A stretch of DNA of 64,000 nucleotides, from assembly GCF_025685575.1 (NCBI RefSeq), contig NZ_JAGSYD010000002.1, positions 248,001 to 312,000 on the forward strand. Direction: 5' to 3'. The stretch comes from Granulicella cerasi (GTDB lineage Bacteria > Acidobacteriota > Terriglobia > Terriglobales > Acidobacteriaceae). The notes under the pieces were generated by a model. The model was not told the origin of the DNA and made no database searches. It worked only from the letters and a program-made list of their open reading frames with translations. Position numbers and translations under genes: made by a program. Positions 51,383-63,015 of the stretch are shown piece after piece. The number at the start of each line of letters is the position of its first letter. The first letter of the stretch is position 1.

Positions 51383-52486
51383 TTAGAACTCGAGCTGAGG
51401 CTCTTTCGGAGCGGCCGTATCCACCGGAGTACTCGGAGTTCCCTCGCGCGGCTCCGTTCCGTCCTTCAAGGGCACCCCTGTCTCCTTCGCCCCCGGCACG
51501 ACCTGTGCTGCGATCGCTTCCTGCGGCGTCGGCACGCCGTTCATCCACTCGTCGTGTACCTCCAGCAGCGGAGCGTCCTTCGGCAGGTGGAAACGCCCTC
51601 CGCCGATGTACGCGACCAGCGTGATGATCGCCGTCGGTGGCGAAAGCAGCGTCAGCGGAATGCCGTAAAGCTTTACGAGGCTCTCGGCGACGCCCTTCAC
51701 ATCATGCGAGCGCGGGATCGTCCCCGGCACCTGCGGAATGCGAAAGATCGTGAGCCCGGTTTCCGGATGTTTCTTCGAGTAATGCACCATCGCACGCGCA
51801 ACAGACTTCGGCGTCGTCATGCCGAGATCTGAGATGAAGTTGCGACGCACCGCGTGCGGATAAAGCCGGTTCACCAGCGTGCGCGCAAAGTCGGCGCAGT
51901 TGCGAAACGCTCCGTTGTAATGCTCCGTGTTCGGCAAGCCATTGAAGACCGCGATCAGGTCCGCATCCTGCTCCGGCGTGGAGTTCACCTGAAAGCCATA
52001 GATCGTGCGGTCATACGCCGAGCCAACCACCTCATACCAGTTGCCACCCGGAACCTTGCCATCGGGACCATCCGGCGCAATTGCCTCCAGATGTTCGCGG
52101 CGATAGCGATCGCGCAACTCATGCTCCAGCGAACGGTCCGCCCACGTCGGGATCTCGGCCACCGCATCTACCGAGTACAGATACGGCACCAAAGGCACCG
52201 CGACCCAGTCGTAATGCTCGATACCGTCATAGCGCGAAATCACCACGCCCATCTCACCGGGGCGACAAGGCCGCAGCCGAAGCGGGCCTTCAGCGCAAAT
52301 GTGGTCGAGATAAACCGCCATGTGCCCCGTGGGATTGATAAACCCCATGTCGCCGTAGGGCATCTCCAGGAGAAGCGAAACTGACGCCGATGCGCGCGTT
52401 GGAAGCAAGCTCAACGCCGCGAAAGCCGCTGCTGTTGCAGCACGCTTGAGAGCGGTGGCCAAGCGCGTCGCGCGCGGCTTAACCAA
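51383..52486 (-). CDS. Secreted protein with His...NCxxFA layout, possible permuted papain-like hydrolase
   Basis: A protein of 367 residues from a TTG start at 52486; the start is uncertain because the frame continues open upstream into the ubiX promoter. A signal peptide covers about 1-34 (ending TRASA). His55 lies in GHMAVYLDHIC and Cys197 in FRNCADFARTLVN, 142 residues later. His-before-Cys with NC.xFA recalls permuted NlpC/P60- or LRAT-type thiol hydrolases, but I cannot confirm it. The C-terminal 60 residues are Pro/Thr-rich. Divergent from ubiX. Confidence 0.55.
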   Translation of the reverse strand: MVKPRATRLATALKRAATAAAFAALSLLPTRASASVSLLLEMPYGDMGFINPTGHMAVYLDHICAEGPLRLRPCRPGEMGVVISRYDGIEHYDWVAVPLVPYLYSVDAVAEIPTWADRSLEHELRDRYRREHLEAIAPDGPDGKVPGGNWYEVVGSAYDRTIYGFQVNSTPEQDADLIAVFNGLPNTEHYNGAFRNCADFARTLVNRLYPHAVRRNFISDLGMTTPKSVARAMVHYSKKHPETGLTIFRIPQVPGTIPRSHDVKGVAESLVKLYGIPLTLLSPPTAIITLVAYIGGGRFHLPKDAPLLEVHDEWMNGVPTPQEAIAAQVVPGAKETGVPLKDGTEPREGTPSTPVDTAAPKEPQLEF

Positions 52487-52620
52487 TGCCTCTACGCCGC
52501 GCTTCTCCTTTTCGGAGAACGGCGTTGATGAAAATCCTTTAGGCGAGGGCACAGTACCATTAGAGCGCAAATGCGCGCGAATGTGTTGCCCATGCCTGCA
52601 ATGCTCACCTTCAAGAGATA

Positions 52621-53235
52621 ATGAAAATGATGATGTCTTCAAACGCCCCCGTGGAGATCGCCCTTGCGCTGACCGGCGCCAGCGGTGCAATGCTCGCGCA
52701 ACGAATGCTCCGTGCGCTCGAAGCGGACACGCGCGTTGCACGCGTTCATCTCACAGCCTCTGATGCCGCGCTGCGCGTGATCGCAGAAGAGATGAGCCTC
52801 TCTGGCCGCAACGATCTCGCTGAGAAGCTACTTGACTCGCCGGCGAAGAAGACCGTCGCCTACACGCACCAGGACGTCGGCGCACCCATCGCTTCAGGCA
52901 GCTATCCGCTCCATGCGATGGTCGTGCTGCCCTGCTCCATGGGAACGCTCGCGGGCATTGCGAACGGCTCTGCCGGCAACCTCATCGAGCGCGCCGCCGA
53001 TGTCTGCCTCAAGGAACGTCGACGCCTCGTTCTCTGCGTACGCGAGACCCCGTTGAGCCTCATTCACCTGCGCAACATGACGGCGGCGACAGAAGCGGGC
53101 GCGACCATCTTCCCCGTCGCACCCACCTTCTACAACCACCCGCAAACGCTTGAGGACATGGCGCAGAACTACGTCGACCGCGTGCTCGCGCACATCGCCC
53201 TGCCGCAGTCTGGCGCTTATATCTGGAAGGGTTAG
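52621..53235 (+). CDS. ubiX: UbiX-family flavin prenyltransferase
   Basis: A flavoprotein of 204 residues that prenylates FMN to make the cofactor for UbiD-type decarboxylases. Blocks: LALTGASGAMLAQRMLRAL, LPCSMGTLAGIANGSAGNLI, ADVCLKERRRLVLCVRETPL and IFPVAPTFYNHPQTLEDM. Three near-adjacent Met codons (52621, 52627, 52630) are possible starts. A ubiD partner is not in the window. Its last four bases overlap the convergent alpha/beta hydrolase. Confidence 0.93.
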   Translation: MKMMMSSNAPVEIALALTGASGAMLAQRMLRALEADTRVARVHLTASDAALRVIAEEMSLSGRNDLAEKLLDSPAKKTVAYTHQDVGAPIASGSYPLHAMVVLPCSMGTLAGIANGSAGNLIERAADVCLKERRRLVLCVRETPLSLIHLRNMTAATEAGATIFPVAPTFYNHPQTLEDMAQNYVDRVLAHIALPQSGAYIWKG

Positions 53236-54200
53236 CGGCCCATCGCGGTCAGGGTGCGTACTTGCCCTGCCGGCGCAGGATTCGCCTTGAGATAGTCGGC
53301 CGTCGCCGCTGCCACGCGTCCCGCGCAATACAACGGCGCAAGATGCCCACAGCCCTCAACGATATCCAGCTCCGAGTTCGGCACCAGCGTGTGGAACTTT
53401 TGCCCCACTGCCAGCGGGACCAAGCGGTCATCCTTGCCCCACACAATCAGCAGCGGCTTGGAGAAATTGCCGAGCTTGTCGTCCAGCGCATCCTTGCGGG
53501 TCTTCATGTCGGCCAGTTGCGCATGGATCACCGCCTGGTGCTCCTGCATGGCATCCACGACACCGTCAGCCACACGCTCCGGCAGGCGCTTTGCATGGGG
53601 CTCCATCAGCGCAAACAGCTGATACACATCGTCAGCGGACTTCGGCTCAAAGACATTCGCAGGAGGCTCAGGCATTCCCTCGGCCAGCCCCGCAGCGTCG
53701 TAGATCACCACGCGATCGATCTTCTCCGGGTGTTCGTTCGCCAGCTTCATCGCGATGAAGCCGCCCATTGACCAACCGCCGAGCGACGTATGCTGCAGAC
53801 CCAGCGAATCGATGAAGTCGCCGACAAACTTCTCTTCAGCGGCGATCGAATAATCCGCGCCTTCCGGCATCGGCGAACGTCCCGCACCCAGCAGATCCGG
53901 AGCATATACATGGAAGCCCGCGCGCTTCAGTTTGCGCAGCATTGGAGCCCAGCTCTCGCTACGGTCTGCAAGGCCATGCACCAGCACCAGCGGAATGCCG
54001 CCGCCAGGTGTACTCGCCTCGGCCTCGTAGTAGTGCACGCGGCCCTCAGGCGTCATCACGTAGTTGCTCTGCACGCGAGAAAGGAACAGCCCGAAGTGCG
54101 TCACCTGTCGGCTCGTCCACAGCGGCGCTCGCCACAGCAGCAACCCTGCCACCGCGAGCAACAACACCACCAACGCCACCAGACGACCCAACATCTTCAT
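53232..54200 (-). CDS. Membrane-anchored alpha/beta hydrolase
   Basis: A protein of 322 residues with one N-terminal hydrophobic helix (about 5-24). Hydrolase blocks: LVLVHGLADRSESW (oxyanion HG), YAPDLLGAGRSPMPEG, the nucleophile elbow GGWSMGGFIA (Ser in GWSMG), the acid Asp in VWGKDDRLVPL and His in VEGCGHLAPL. Likely an esterase or peptidase-like enzyme at the periplasmic face; the substrate is unknown. The nitroreductase gene lies 26 bases upstream on the same strand, so the two are probably co-transcribed. Confidence 0.88.
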   Translation of the reverse strand: MKMLGRLVALVVLLLAVAGLLLWRAPLWTSRQVTHFGLFLSRVQSNYVMTPEGRVHYYEAEASTPGGGIPLVLVHGLADRSESWAPMLRKLKRAGFHVYAPDLLGAGRSPMPEGADYSIAAEEKFVGDFIDSLGLQHTSLGGWSMGGFIAMKLANEHPEKIDRVVIYDAAGLAEGMPEPPANVFEPKSADDVYQLFALMEPHAKRLPERVADGVVDAMQEHQAVIHAQLADMKTRKDALDDKLGNFSKPLLIVWGKDDRLVPLAVGQKFHTLVPNSELDIVEGCGHLAPLYCAGRVAAATADYLKANPAPAGQVRTLTAMGR

Positions 54201-54226
54201 GCGCTTCTCCGTCCTCTTCTCACTGC

Positions 54227-54874
54227 TTACTTCAGCGGCTTGCCGTATTCCTCGCCAAACACTGTATGCGAAATGTCAAAGCGTCCGCCGTCGAACTTCT
54301 GCGGTCCACGCAGGTGGCCGATCGCCAGCAGCGACACAACCCAGTAGCTCATCGGCAGCTTCAGCGTTTCGCAGATCCCCTGCTGCTCAAAGCCTTCCAT
54401 CGGCGCAGTGTCATAGCCCAACGTCTCGGCCATCCACATCATCGAGGTTACGGCGATCATCACCTGCTTGTTCAGCCAGCCTGCCATCTGCCACTCGTTG
54501 AAGTTCGCCAGATACGGCGGCACATTGCCTGCCATCTGCGCGGCGTAACTCTCCGGCATCCCGGCCTCGCGGCCTACGCGAATCACCTCATCAATGTCTT
54601 TGCGCCAGCCATCGCGGTCACCACACGCGACGATCACCGCCGAAGCTTCTTCCACCTTCGCCTGGTTGTAGCAGGCCCCGCGCAGCTTCCGCAGCTGTTC
54701 GGGATTCTGCACCACCACAAAGCGCCAGGGCTGCAGGTTATAGCTACTGGGAGACATCAATCCCGCATCCAGAATCTGCCGTAGGTCCGAGGCCTCTATC
54801 GGCTCGCCGTCAAAGCTCGGCGTTGCGCGTCGTTCGCGAATCGCCTGCGCCAGCGTTTTTTGCGTCGTTGCCAT
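54227..54874 (-). CDS. Nitroreductase family protein
   Basis: An FMN-dependent oxidoreductase of 215 residues. Blocks: AIRERRATPSFDGEPI (FMN phosphate), ILDAGLMSPSSYNLQPWRFV, ASAVIVACGDRDGW and APMEGFEQQGICETL, close to the YodC/NfsB-like branch. These enzymes reduce quinones and nitro compounds with NAD(P)H. The substrate is not predictable. It lies just upstream of the alpha/beta hydrolase gene. Confidence 0.9.
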   Translation of the reverse strand: MATTQKTLAQAIRERRATPSFDGEPIEASDLRQILDAGLMSPSSYNLQPWRFVVVQNPEQLRKLRGACYNQAKVEEASAVIVACGDRDGWRKDIDEVIRVGREAGMPESYAAQMAGNVPPYLANFNEWQMAGWLNKQVMIAVTSMMWMAETLGYDTAPMEGFEQQGICETLKLPMSYWVVSLLAIGHLRGPQKFDGGRFDISHTVFGEEYGKPLK

Positions 54875-54996
54875 CGTTGTCCGTGTCTACTCCGCGAAAG
54901 TCTTCAGCCAGCCCTTGCAGGCAGGCAATACGCGCTGCAATCCTTCGCCGGATTGCGGTGCATTCATCGTCAGGTTCTCAGTGTATGCGATGCAGC

Positions 54997-56046
54997 TTAC
55001 GGCGCAAGCGTTCTCGCGGAAGCATCTTCGCCGGTGACCTCGGTCGCAAACGGGTCAGCGCCATCCGGCGGGTCTGCGAAAACCATCACCCCATCGAAGG
55101 CGCCCTTCAGATCCGCATGAGCGTCCATCAATGCCTTGACCAGAGCCACGTTGCGCTGCCGCGCCTTGTCCGGGTCGCCAATCGGCCCCACGCGATAGTG
55201 CACGCTCAGGTAAAGCCGCTTGCCGTCCTCTGTCCCCACCGCATCCATCTGCGTGATCGCGTATCCGGCGTTATCGCGTCCGCGCAGCAGAAAGAGCACA
55301 TCGTTGGACAAGCTGTCGCGCAGCTCCGCAGGCTGCACTTCGGCACGCTCGCCGCGCAGCTTCTCAAGGTGGGTCGTCGTTACAAACGCCGCAGGCCGCA
55401 GCAACGTCTCCGCCAGCCCATACTCCACCCACCCCAGCCAGCTTGCGTTCGGCCGCGCCGCGACCACGCGTTCGCGAGCATCCTTCCAGTGCCAAAGTCC
55501 GTCATGCCCACGCGCCGCCCGGTCATGGGGATAGAACCCCGCCAGCTTCCACGCACCCGCCTGCTGACGCAGCAACATCGAAATCACGTAGGGCCGATCG
55601 CCCGAGGCCTCCACCATCGCAAACGCGTACAGGCCGCGTTGCAGGCCGTTCACGGTAAAGATCGTCGCAGCGTTCACGCCCACCAGCTTGCAGTTGAACT
55701 CCGTGGTGGAGTCGCTGCCCGGCACGACCGCGTTCGCGTCCAGCTCATACAGTTGCGTTACCGCAAGCGAGTCGTTCGCGATCTTCTCGCCCGTCATCCG
55801 CAGCAGATAGAGCAGGTTGGGATTGTTGCGAAGCTCAGGCGCGAGTGTAGACGCCACCGCGCCCAGATCGCCGTTACGTACACCGGTCGCTGCGCTCAGC
55901 GCCACCTGCGCCAGCGTCTCTCGCGTACCGGAGAGCAACTTGCTCTGCGTCGTGCAGTTCTGCGCCGTGGCCGAATGCGATGCGCTCCAGAACGCCATCG
56001 TCGCCATCAGGGAAAGTCGTTTTCCCTTCCTCAATCCACTCACCAT
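54997..56046 (-). CDS. Secreted protein of unknown function
   Basis: A protein of about 349 residues with a signal peptide (about 1-28, ending SATAQ). Mixed alpha/beta composition with conserved-looking segments (LRRQAGAWK-like LLRQQAGAWKLAGFYPHD, a W-rich GLWHWKDAR-type stretch, and GPIGDPDKARQRNVALVKAL). No enzyme motif was recognised. An alternative GTG at 56052 adds two residues. LAGFYPH after a QQAGAWK strand resembles NTF2-like or lumazine-binding folds, but weakly. Confidence 0.6.
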   Translation of the reverse strand: MVSGLRKGKRLSLMATMAFWSASHSATAQNCTTQSKLLSGTRETLAQVALSAATGVRNGDLGAVASTLAPELRNNPNLLYLLRMTGEKIANDSLAVTQLYELDANAVVPGSDSTTEFNCKLVGVNAATIFTVNGLQRGLYAFAMVEASGDRPYVISMLLRQQAGAWKLAGFYPHDRAARGHDGLWHWKDARERVVAARPNASWLGWVEYGLAETLLRPAAFVTTTHLEKLRGERAEVQPAELRDSLSNDVLFLLRGRDNAGYAITQMDAVGTEDGKRLYLSVHYRVGPIGDPDKARQRNVALVKALMDAHADLKGAFDGVMVFADPPDGADPFATEVTGEDASARTLAP

Positions 56047-56176
56047 CTCCACGTCATCCTACCCGACCACAGCCGCAGAACGGTATGCTGAGAACGGCAA
56101 CCACAAATATCTGTGTCGCCCACGGCTCGCGGAGACTACCTTCCCGCGCGCTCGCACGTCCTACTAAAGAAGACCC

Positions 56177-57214
56177 ATGCTCACCGTGAAGCTCACTCTC
56201 GTCGCTCTTGCCGCACCGGTCGCCGTCGCGACGGGCTTCGCCCAGGTCTCCACTCTACCCGCGACTGCGCCCACCGCGCAGCCGGCCCCCATCGCCGCAC
56301 AGCCGACCATCACGCCTGGCCGACGCGCCTTCGTCACCTTTGACGACGGCATGTTGAACGTGCGCGCCGATAACTCTTCGCTGAACGTCATCCTGCGCGA
56401 CGTCGCCCGCGTTACCGGCATGAAAATCACCGGCGGCGTGAACGACGAGCGCGTCTTCGGCAACTACGGCCCGGCCGACCCCGGAACCGTGCTCGCCACG
56501 CTCCTCGGCGGCACCGGCGTCAATGTCCTCGTGCTGGGTGACGAAACGAACGCCCCGCGCGAACTCGTCCTGACACCACGGACCGGTGGCCCGACGCCGC
56601 CCAGTCCCACCGCGCCTCAGTACGACAACGAAGCCACCGCAGAGCCTGTCGCAGCCCCGGTGGCCGCGCCGATGCCACGCACGGGCGCAGTCGGCTTCAA
56701 CGCGAACCGTGCGCCGCGTAACAACGATGGCACCACCCCGGTCCCCGCGCCGGTGACGTCGAACGGCACAACGCCCGTGCCCGATCCGAAGGCTTCGCCC
56801 ATCTCTTCGCCGCAGCCTCTCTCGCAGCCGGCGAACAACGTCCTGGGCTCCAGCGTGAACAGTTCCCCCACAGCCTCCACGATGCCTACGACGAACTCTG
56901 TGCCGATCGACTCCCTGCCGACTCCCACAACGACCACGTCGTCAGACCCCGGCATCGTCGATTCGCCGAACCCTGCGCCTGCAGGAACGACGACGAACCC
57001 GAACGGCAATACGACCTCGAACCCCGCCACGCCGACCGACACCAACCCCGGCACCGCGACGACGGACAACACGACCACGAACCCCACCACAGGGGCCGCG
57101 AGCGCTCCAGGAACAACCACCGACAGCAGCGGCTCCAGCACGCTGACGCCGGAGCAGATCTATCAGAAGCTGCTCGACATGCAAAAGGCCAAGGCAGCGG
57201 CCTCCCCGCAGTAG
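56177..57214 (+). CDS. Secreted protein with secretin/STN-like domain and Thr/Pro-rich tail
   Basis: A protein of 345 residues with a signal peptide (about 1-22). Residues about 50-125 (LNVRADNSSLNVILRDVARV, MKITGGVNDERVFGNYGP, VLATLLGGTGVNVLVLGDE) match the STN/secretin-N type fold found at the N-termini of secretins and TonB receptors. Then about 180 residues of Pro/Thr/Ser/Asn low complexity, and a short helix at the end (TPEQIYQKLLDMQKAKAAA). No barrel or secretin core follows. It may bind a secretion partner or peptidoglycan; the function is unknown. Confidence 0.65.
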   Translation: MLTVKLTLVALAAPVAVATGFAQVSTLPATAPTAQPAPIAAQPTITPGRRAFVTFDDGMLNVRADNSSLNVILRDVARVTGMKITGGVNDERVFGNYGPADPGTVLATLLGGTGVNVLVLGDETNAPRELVLTPRTGGPTPPSPTAPQYDNEATAEPVAAPVAAPMPRTGAVGFNANRAPRNNDGTTPVPAPVTSNGTTPVPDPKASPISSPQPLSQPANNVLGSSVNSSPTASTMPTTNSVPIDSLPTPTTTTSSDPGIVDSPNPAPAGTTTNPNGNTTSNPATPTDTNPGTATTDNTTTNPTTGAASAPGTTTDSSGSSTLTPEQIYQKLLDMQKAKAAASPQ

Positions 57215-57231
57215 TAGCCTCCAGACGCAGA

Positions 57232-57258
57232 AAGGCCCTCCCGACAGGAGGGCCTTTT
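57232..57258. terminator. Terminator between the STN-like gene and a small convergent gene
   Basis: A perfect 10-bp stem (AAGGCCCTCC at 57232-57241, GGAGGGCCTT at 57247-57256) with a five-base loop, T-rich on the plus strand. It lies 17 bases after the stop. Confidence 0.85.
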
Positions 57259-57282
57259 CCGTTACCGCAAAATTTCTGATGC

Positions 57283-57441
57283 TTACGCAGTCACAACGTT
57301 CGCCGTCGTAGCGCGCTTGCTCGCCGCGGCGATCGAATGCACACGGAACACACGGAACATCGCCTGGCAGATGCCGTACGAAACCAGCACTCCCAGCGTC
57401 AGCGACGCCGCCACCGCACAAACCAGCATGATCGTCTCCAC
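57283..57441 (-). CDS. Small single-helix membrane protein, 52 residues
   Basis: A GTG start at 57441 has GGAGG five bases upstream. The product has one hydrophobic helix (about 4-24, including MLVCAVAASLTLGVLVSYGI), then an amphipathic CQAMFRVFRVHS stretch and a basic tail. The longer frame to 57564 lacks such a ribosome site. The family is not known to me, but the ribosome site and clean topology support a real gene. Confidence 0.62.
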   Translation of the reverse strand: METIMLVCAVAASLTLGVLVSYGICQAMFRVFRVHSIAAASKRATTANVVTA

Positions 57442-57653
57442 AGAACCCTCCAAAAAGTACAACAGCACTACAACAGATGCCTGATGCGTTCTTAAGTCTG
57501 GCCTACGCAGAGGCGGTTGCCTATTGCCTCGTCGTGTACATCCTGAGAATTTCTCTTCTCCCATCCCAGACCGGCACCGTTCCTCGCCTTGTCGCTTCCT
57601 CTTCGCCTTCGCGATAAACTAGAAGACTGGTCGCAGGTGGGCCGTCTGACACT

Positions 57654-60752
<3,099 letters not shown>

Positions 60753-60769
60753 CGCTCCCTTCTCACAAA

Positions 60770-60815
60770 CTGACATCCTCGCTCGCTGACGGGTCGGACG
60801 AAACGATCAGCGAGC
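60770..60815. repeat. Possible diverged copy C of the intergenic repeat, with hairpin
   Basis: CTGACATCCT begins at 60770, and a 9-bp perfect inverted repeat, GCTCGCTGA (60781-60789) and TCAGCGAGC (60807-60815), follows. It shares the CTGACAT and CGCTGA words with copies A and B, but the spacing differs. It sits 18 bases after uvrA and could be its terminator, though no T run follows. Confidence 0.4.
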
Positions 60816-60845
60816 ACCAGCCGGAAAGCAAGAAGCTCGAAGCAG

Positions 60846-61784
60846 ATGCCGAACGAACGCAAGAACCCGAACGCAGACCTCGCCGAGCTTCCTGACCCCG
60901 CGCTCACGCCCGCCGAGTTGGTCACCTTCGACGCCGCCGAGCCGCTCGACATTCAGCACGACACCGATCCGGCGAAAGAAGTCCCCCCCGCACGCCGCAT
61001 CCCCCACCTCGGACACACTGCGGTCTTCTTCTCGCTCACGGGCTTCTGCATGCTGCTCTGCAGCGCGGTCGCGCTCGGCGTTGCTCATGCAGGCGCACCG
61101 GGCGAAGCCATCAAGCACCCGCTGATCCTCGGCGCAGCACAAGCCATCAGCTATCTGCTCGCTCTCGCCATCTCCTTCTTCATCTTCCCGCTCCTCTGGG
61201 AACGCAGCTTTCCCGACGGCATCCACTGGAACACGCGCCCGGCAAAGCTTCACTGGTGGAAGCTGCTCCTCCTGGGCATCACGCTGAGCGTGCTGGCGCA
61301 GTTGGCCATCAACCATCTCACCGGGCCCACGAGTGAGTCCGACGTCGTCGGCCTCTTCAAGACGCAGCTTTCCTCCTGGCTCACCCTGATCATAGGCGGC
61401 ACGCTTCCTGCGCTCATGGAGGAGATCGCATTCCGCGGTTTCCTGCTGCCCTCACTGGCCACCGCGTATGACTGGCTCACACTCGATCGCACGCCCGCCG
61501 GCCTGCGTCGATGGGACACCACCGCGAACCACACCATGACGGCTTGGACCTTTGCCACGCTGCTCTCCAGCCTCGTCTTCGCGTTGCTGCACGCACCGCA
61601 ACTGCATCACGCCTGGGGAGTCGTTTCAGTGCTCTTCGTCGTCTCGGTGCTCTTCAGCATTGTGCGCATCCGCACGCACTCTGTAGCCGCAGCCGTCATC
61701 GTTCATGCCGCCTACGACATGCTCCTCTTCTGCGAGATGGCCTTCGCCACCGGCGGCTTCCAACACCTCGACAAGCTCAACTAA
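60846..61784 (+). CDS. CPBP family intramembrane protease
   Basis: A protein of 312 residues with a hydrophilic N-terminus of about 55 residues and then about six hydrophobic helices. The glutamate motif ALMEEIAFRGFLLPSL (EExxxR) and LVFALLHAPQ (FxxxH) are present, with a final HAAYDMLLF. These match the CAAX-prenyl protease/bacteriocin-processing (Abi) family. Bacterial members process peptides or work in immunity to self-toxins; no toxin gene is nearby. It lies 93 bases after uvrA. Confidence 0.88.
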   Translation: MPNERKNPNADLAELPDPALTPAELVTFDAAEPLDIQHDTDPAKEVPPARRIPHLGHTAVFFSLTGFCMLLCSAVALGVAHAGAPGEAIKHPLILGAAQAISYLLALAISFFIFPLLWERSFPDGIHWNTRPAKLHWWKLLLLGITLSVLAQLAINHLTGPTSESDVVGLFKTQLSSWLTLIIGGTLPALMEEIAFRGFLLPSLATAYDWLTLDRTPAGLRRWDTTANHTMTAWTFATLLSSLVFALLHAPQLHHAWGVVSVLFVVSVLFSIVRIRTHSVAAAVIVHAAYDMLLFCEMAFATGGFQHLDKLN

Positions 61785-61811
61785 ACCCGCAAGCGATAAA
61801 CTGGATACACG

Positions 61812-62861
61812 ATGATTCCCACCCTGCAATGGACGTCTGAAGGCGTCAGCTTCCTCGATCAGACCAAGCTCCCGCAAGTCGAGACCTACGTTCTCGCCCG
61901 CAACTACAACGAAGTCGCCGACGTCATTCGCAACATGGTCGTGCGCGGCGCGATGGCCATCGGCGTCTCTGGCGCAATGGGCGTGGCCCTCGGCATCCAG
62001 CAGTCCACCGCCGTCACCCTTCCGGACCTGAACGCCGAAGTTGAGGTCATCTGCGATACGCTCGCAAAGACGCGCCCCACGGCCGTCAATCTCTTCTGGG
62101 GCATCGCGCAGATCCGCGACCTGTACAACAAGCTCGCGGCTGAGAACGTCGCCATCGACGAGATCAAATCGCAGGTCGTCGCACTCGCGCAGACGCTCTA
62201 CGACGAAGACATCGCCAACCTCAAGGTCCTCGGCGCGTACGGCGCAGACCTGCTGCCGAAGGAAGGCACGATCCTCACCCACTGCAATGCTGGAGCCCTT
62301 GCTGCCTGCGGCTACGGCTCAGCGCTCGGCGTCATCCGCGCCGCTGTAGAGCGCGGCTATAAGATCGACGTCTTCGCCGACGAGACGCGCCCCTTCAACC
62401 AGGGCACACGCCTCACCGCGTGGGAGCTCACGAAGGACAACATCCCCACCACGCTCATCTGCGACAACATGGCCGGCTACTTTATGGGCCAGGGCCGCAT
62501 CAAGGCCGCCATCGTCGGCGCAGACCGCATCGCCGCCAACGGTGACACCGCTAACAAGATCGGCACCTACTCTGTCGCCATCCTCTGCAAAGAGCACGGC
62601 ATCCCGTTCTACGTTGCCGCGCCCTTCAACACCATCGACATCGAAACGCTCAACGGCAAGGACATCCCCATCGAAGAGCGCGCCGCGAAGGAAGTCACCC
62701 ACGTGAACGGCGTGCAGGTAACGCCCGACGGTGTCGGCATCGCGAACCCGGCCTTCGACGTCACGCCCGCCAAGTACATCACCGCGATCATCACCGAGCG
62801 CGGCGTGCTGCGCGCACCGTTTGAAGAGTCCATCGCAGCAATGTCCAAGCAGACGAAGTAG
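61812..62861 (+). CDS. mtnA: S-methyl-5-thioribose-1-phosphate isomerase
   Basis: A methionine-salvage enzyme of 349 residues converting methylthioribose-1-phosphate to methylthioribulose-1-phosphate. Blocks: [19 protein letters not shown] (RGAPAIG equivalent with Met for Pro), [20 protein letters not shown] (catalytic Cys), [37 protein letters not shown] (catalytic Asp) and [12 protein letters not shown]. 27 bases from the CPBP gene. Other mtn genes are not in the window. Confidence 0.95.
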   Translation: MIPTLQWTSEGVSFLDQTKLPQVETYVLARNYNEVADVIRNMVVRGAMAIGVSGAMGVALGIQQSTAVTLPDLNAEVEVICDTLAKTRPTAVNLFWGIAQIRDLYNKLAAENVAIDEIKSQVVALAQTLYDEDIANLKVLGAYGADLLPKEGTILTHCNAGALAACGYGSALGVIRAAVERGYKIDVFADETRPFNQGTRLTAWELTKDNIPTTLICDNMAGYFMGQGRIKAAIVGADRIAANGDTANKIGTYSVAILCKEHGIPFYVAAPFNTIDIETLNGKDIPIEERAAKEVTHVNGVQVTPDGVGIANPAFDVTPAKYITAIITERGVLRAPFEESIAAMSKQTK

Positions 62862-62945
62862 TTTTTGTTTCCCATTCCCGAAGAGAATCTGCCGCTCGCC
62901 ATCTCGGCAAGTCGCGCGATCTCCGAGGGCAAAACCGCGAATCCC

Positions 62946-62977
62946 GAAGCCGTGCGCAACTATCTGCGCACGGCTTC
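62946..62977 (+). terminator. Hairpin after mtnA
   Basis: A perfect 13-bp stem (GAAGCCGTGCGCA at 62946-62958, TGCGCACGGCTTC at 62965-62977) with a six-base loop, 85 bases after the mtnA stop and 38 before the next start. Only a weak T tail (TGTCTAT). Likely a terminator. Confidence 0.6.
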
Positions 62978-63015
62978 TGTCTATACTGCAAACGATTCTC
63001 TTTCAGAGGCCTTTG

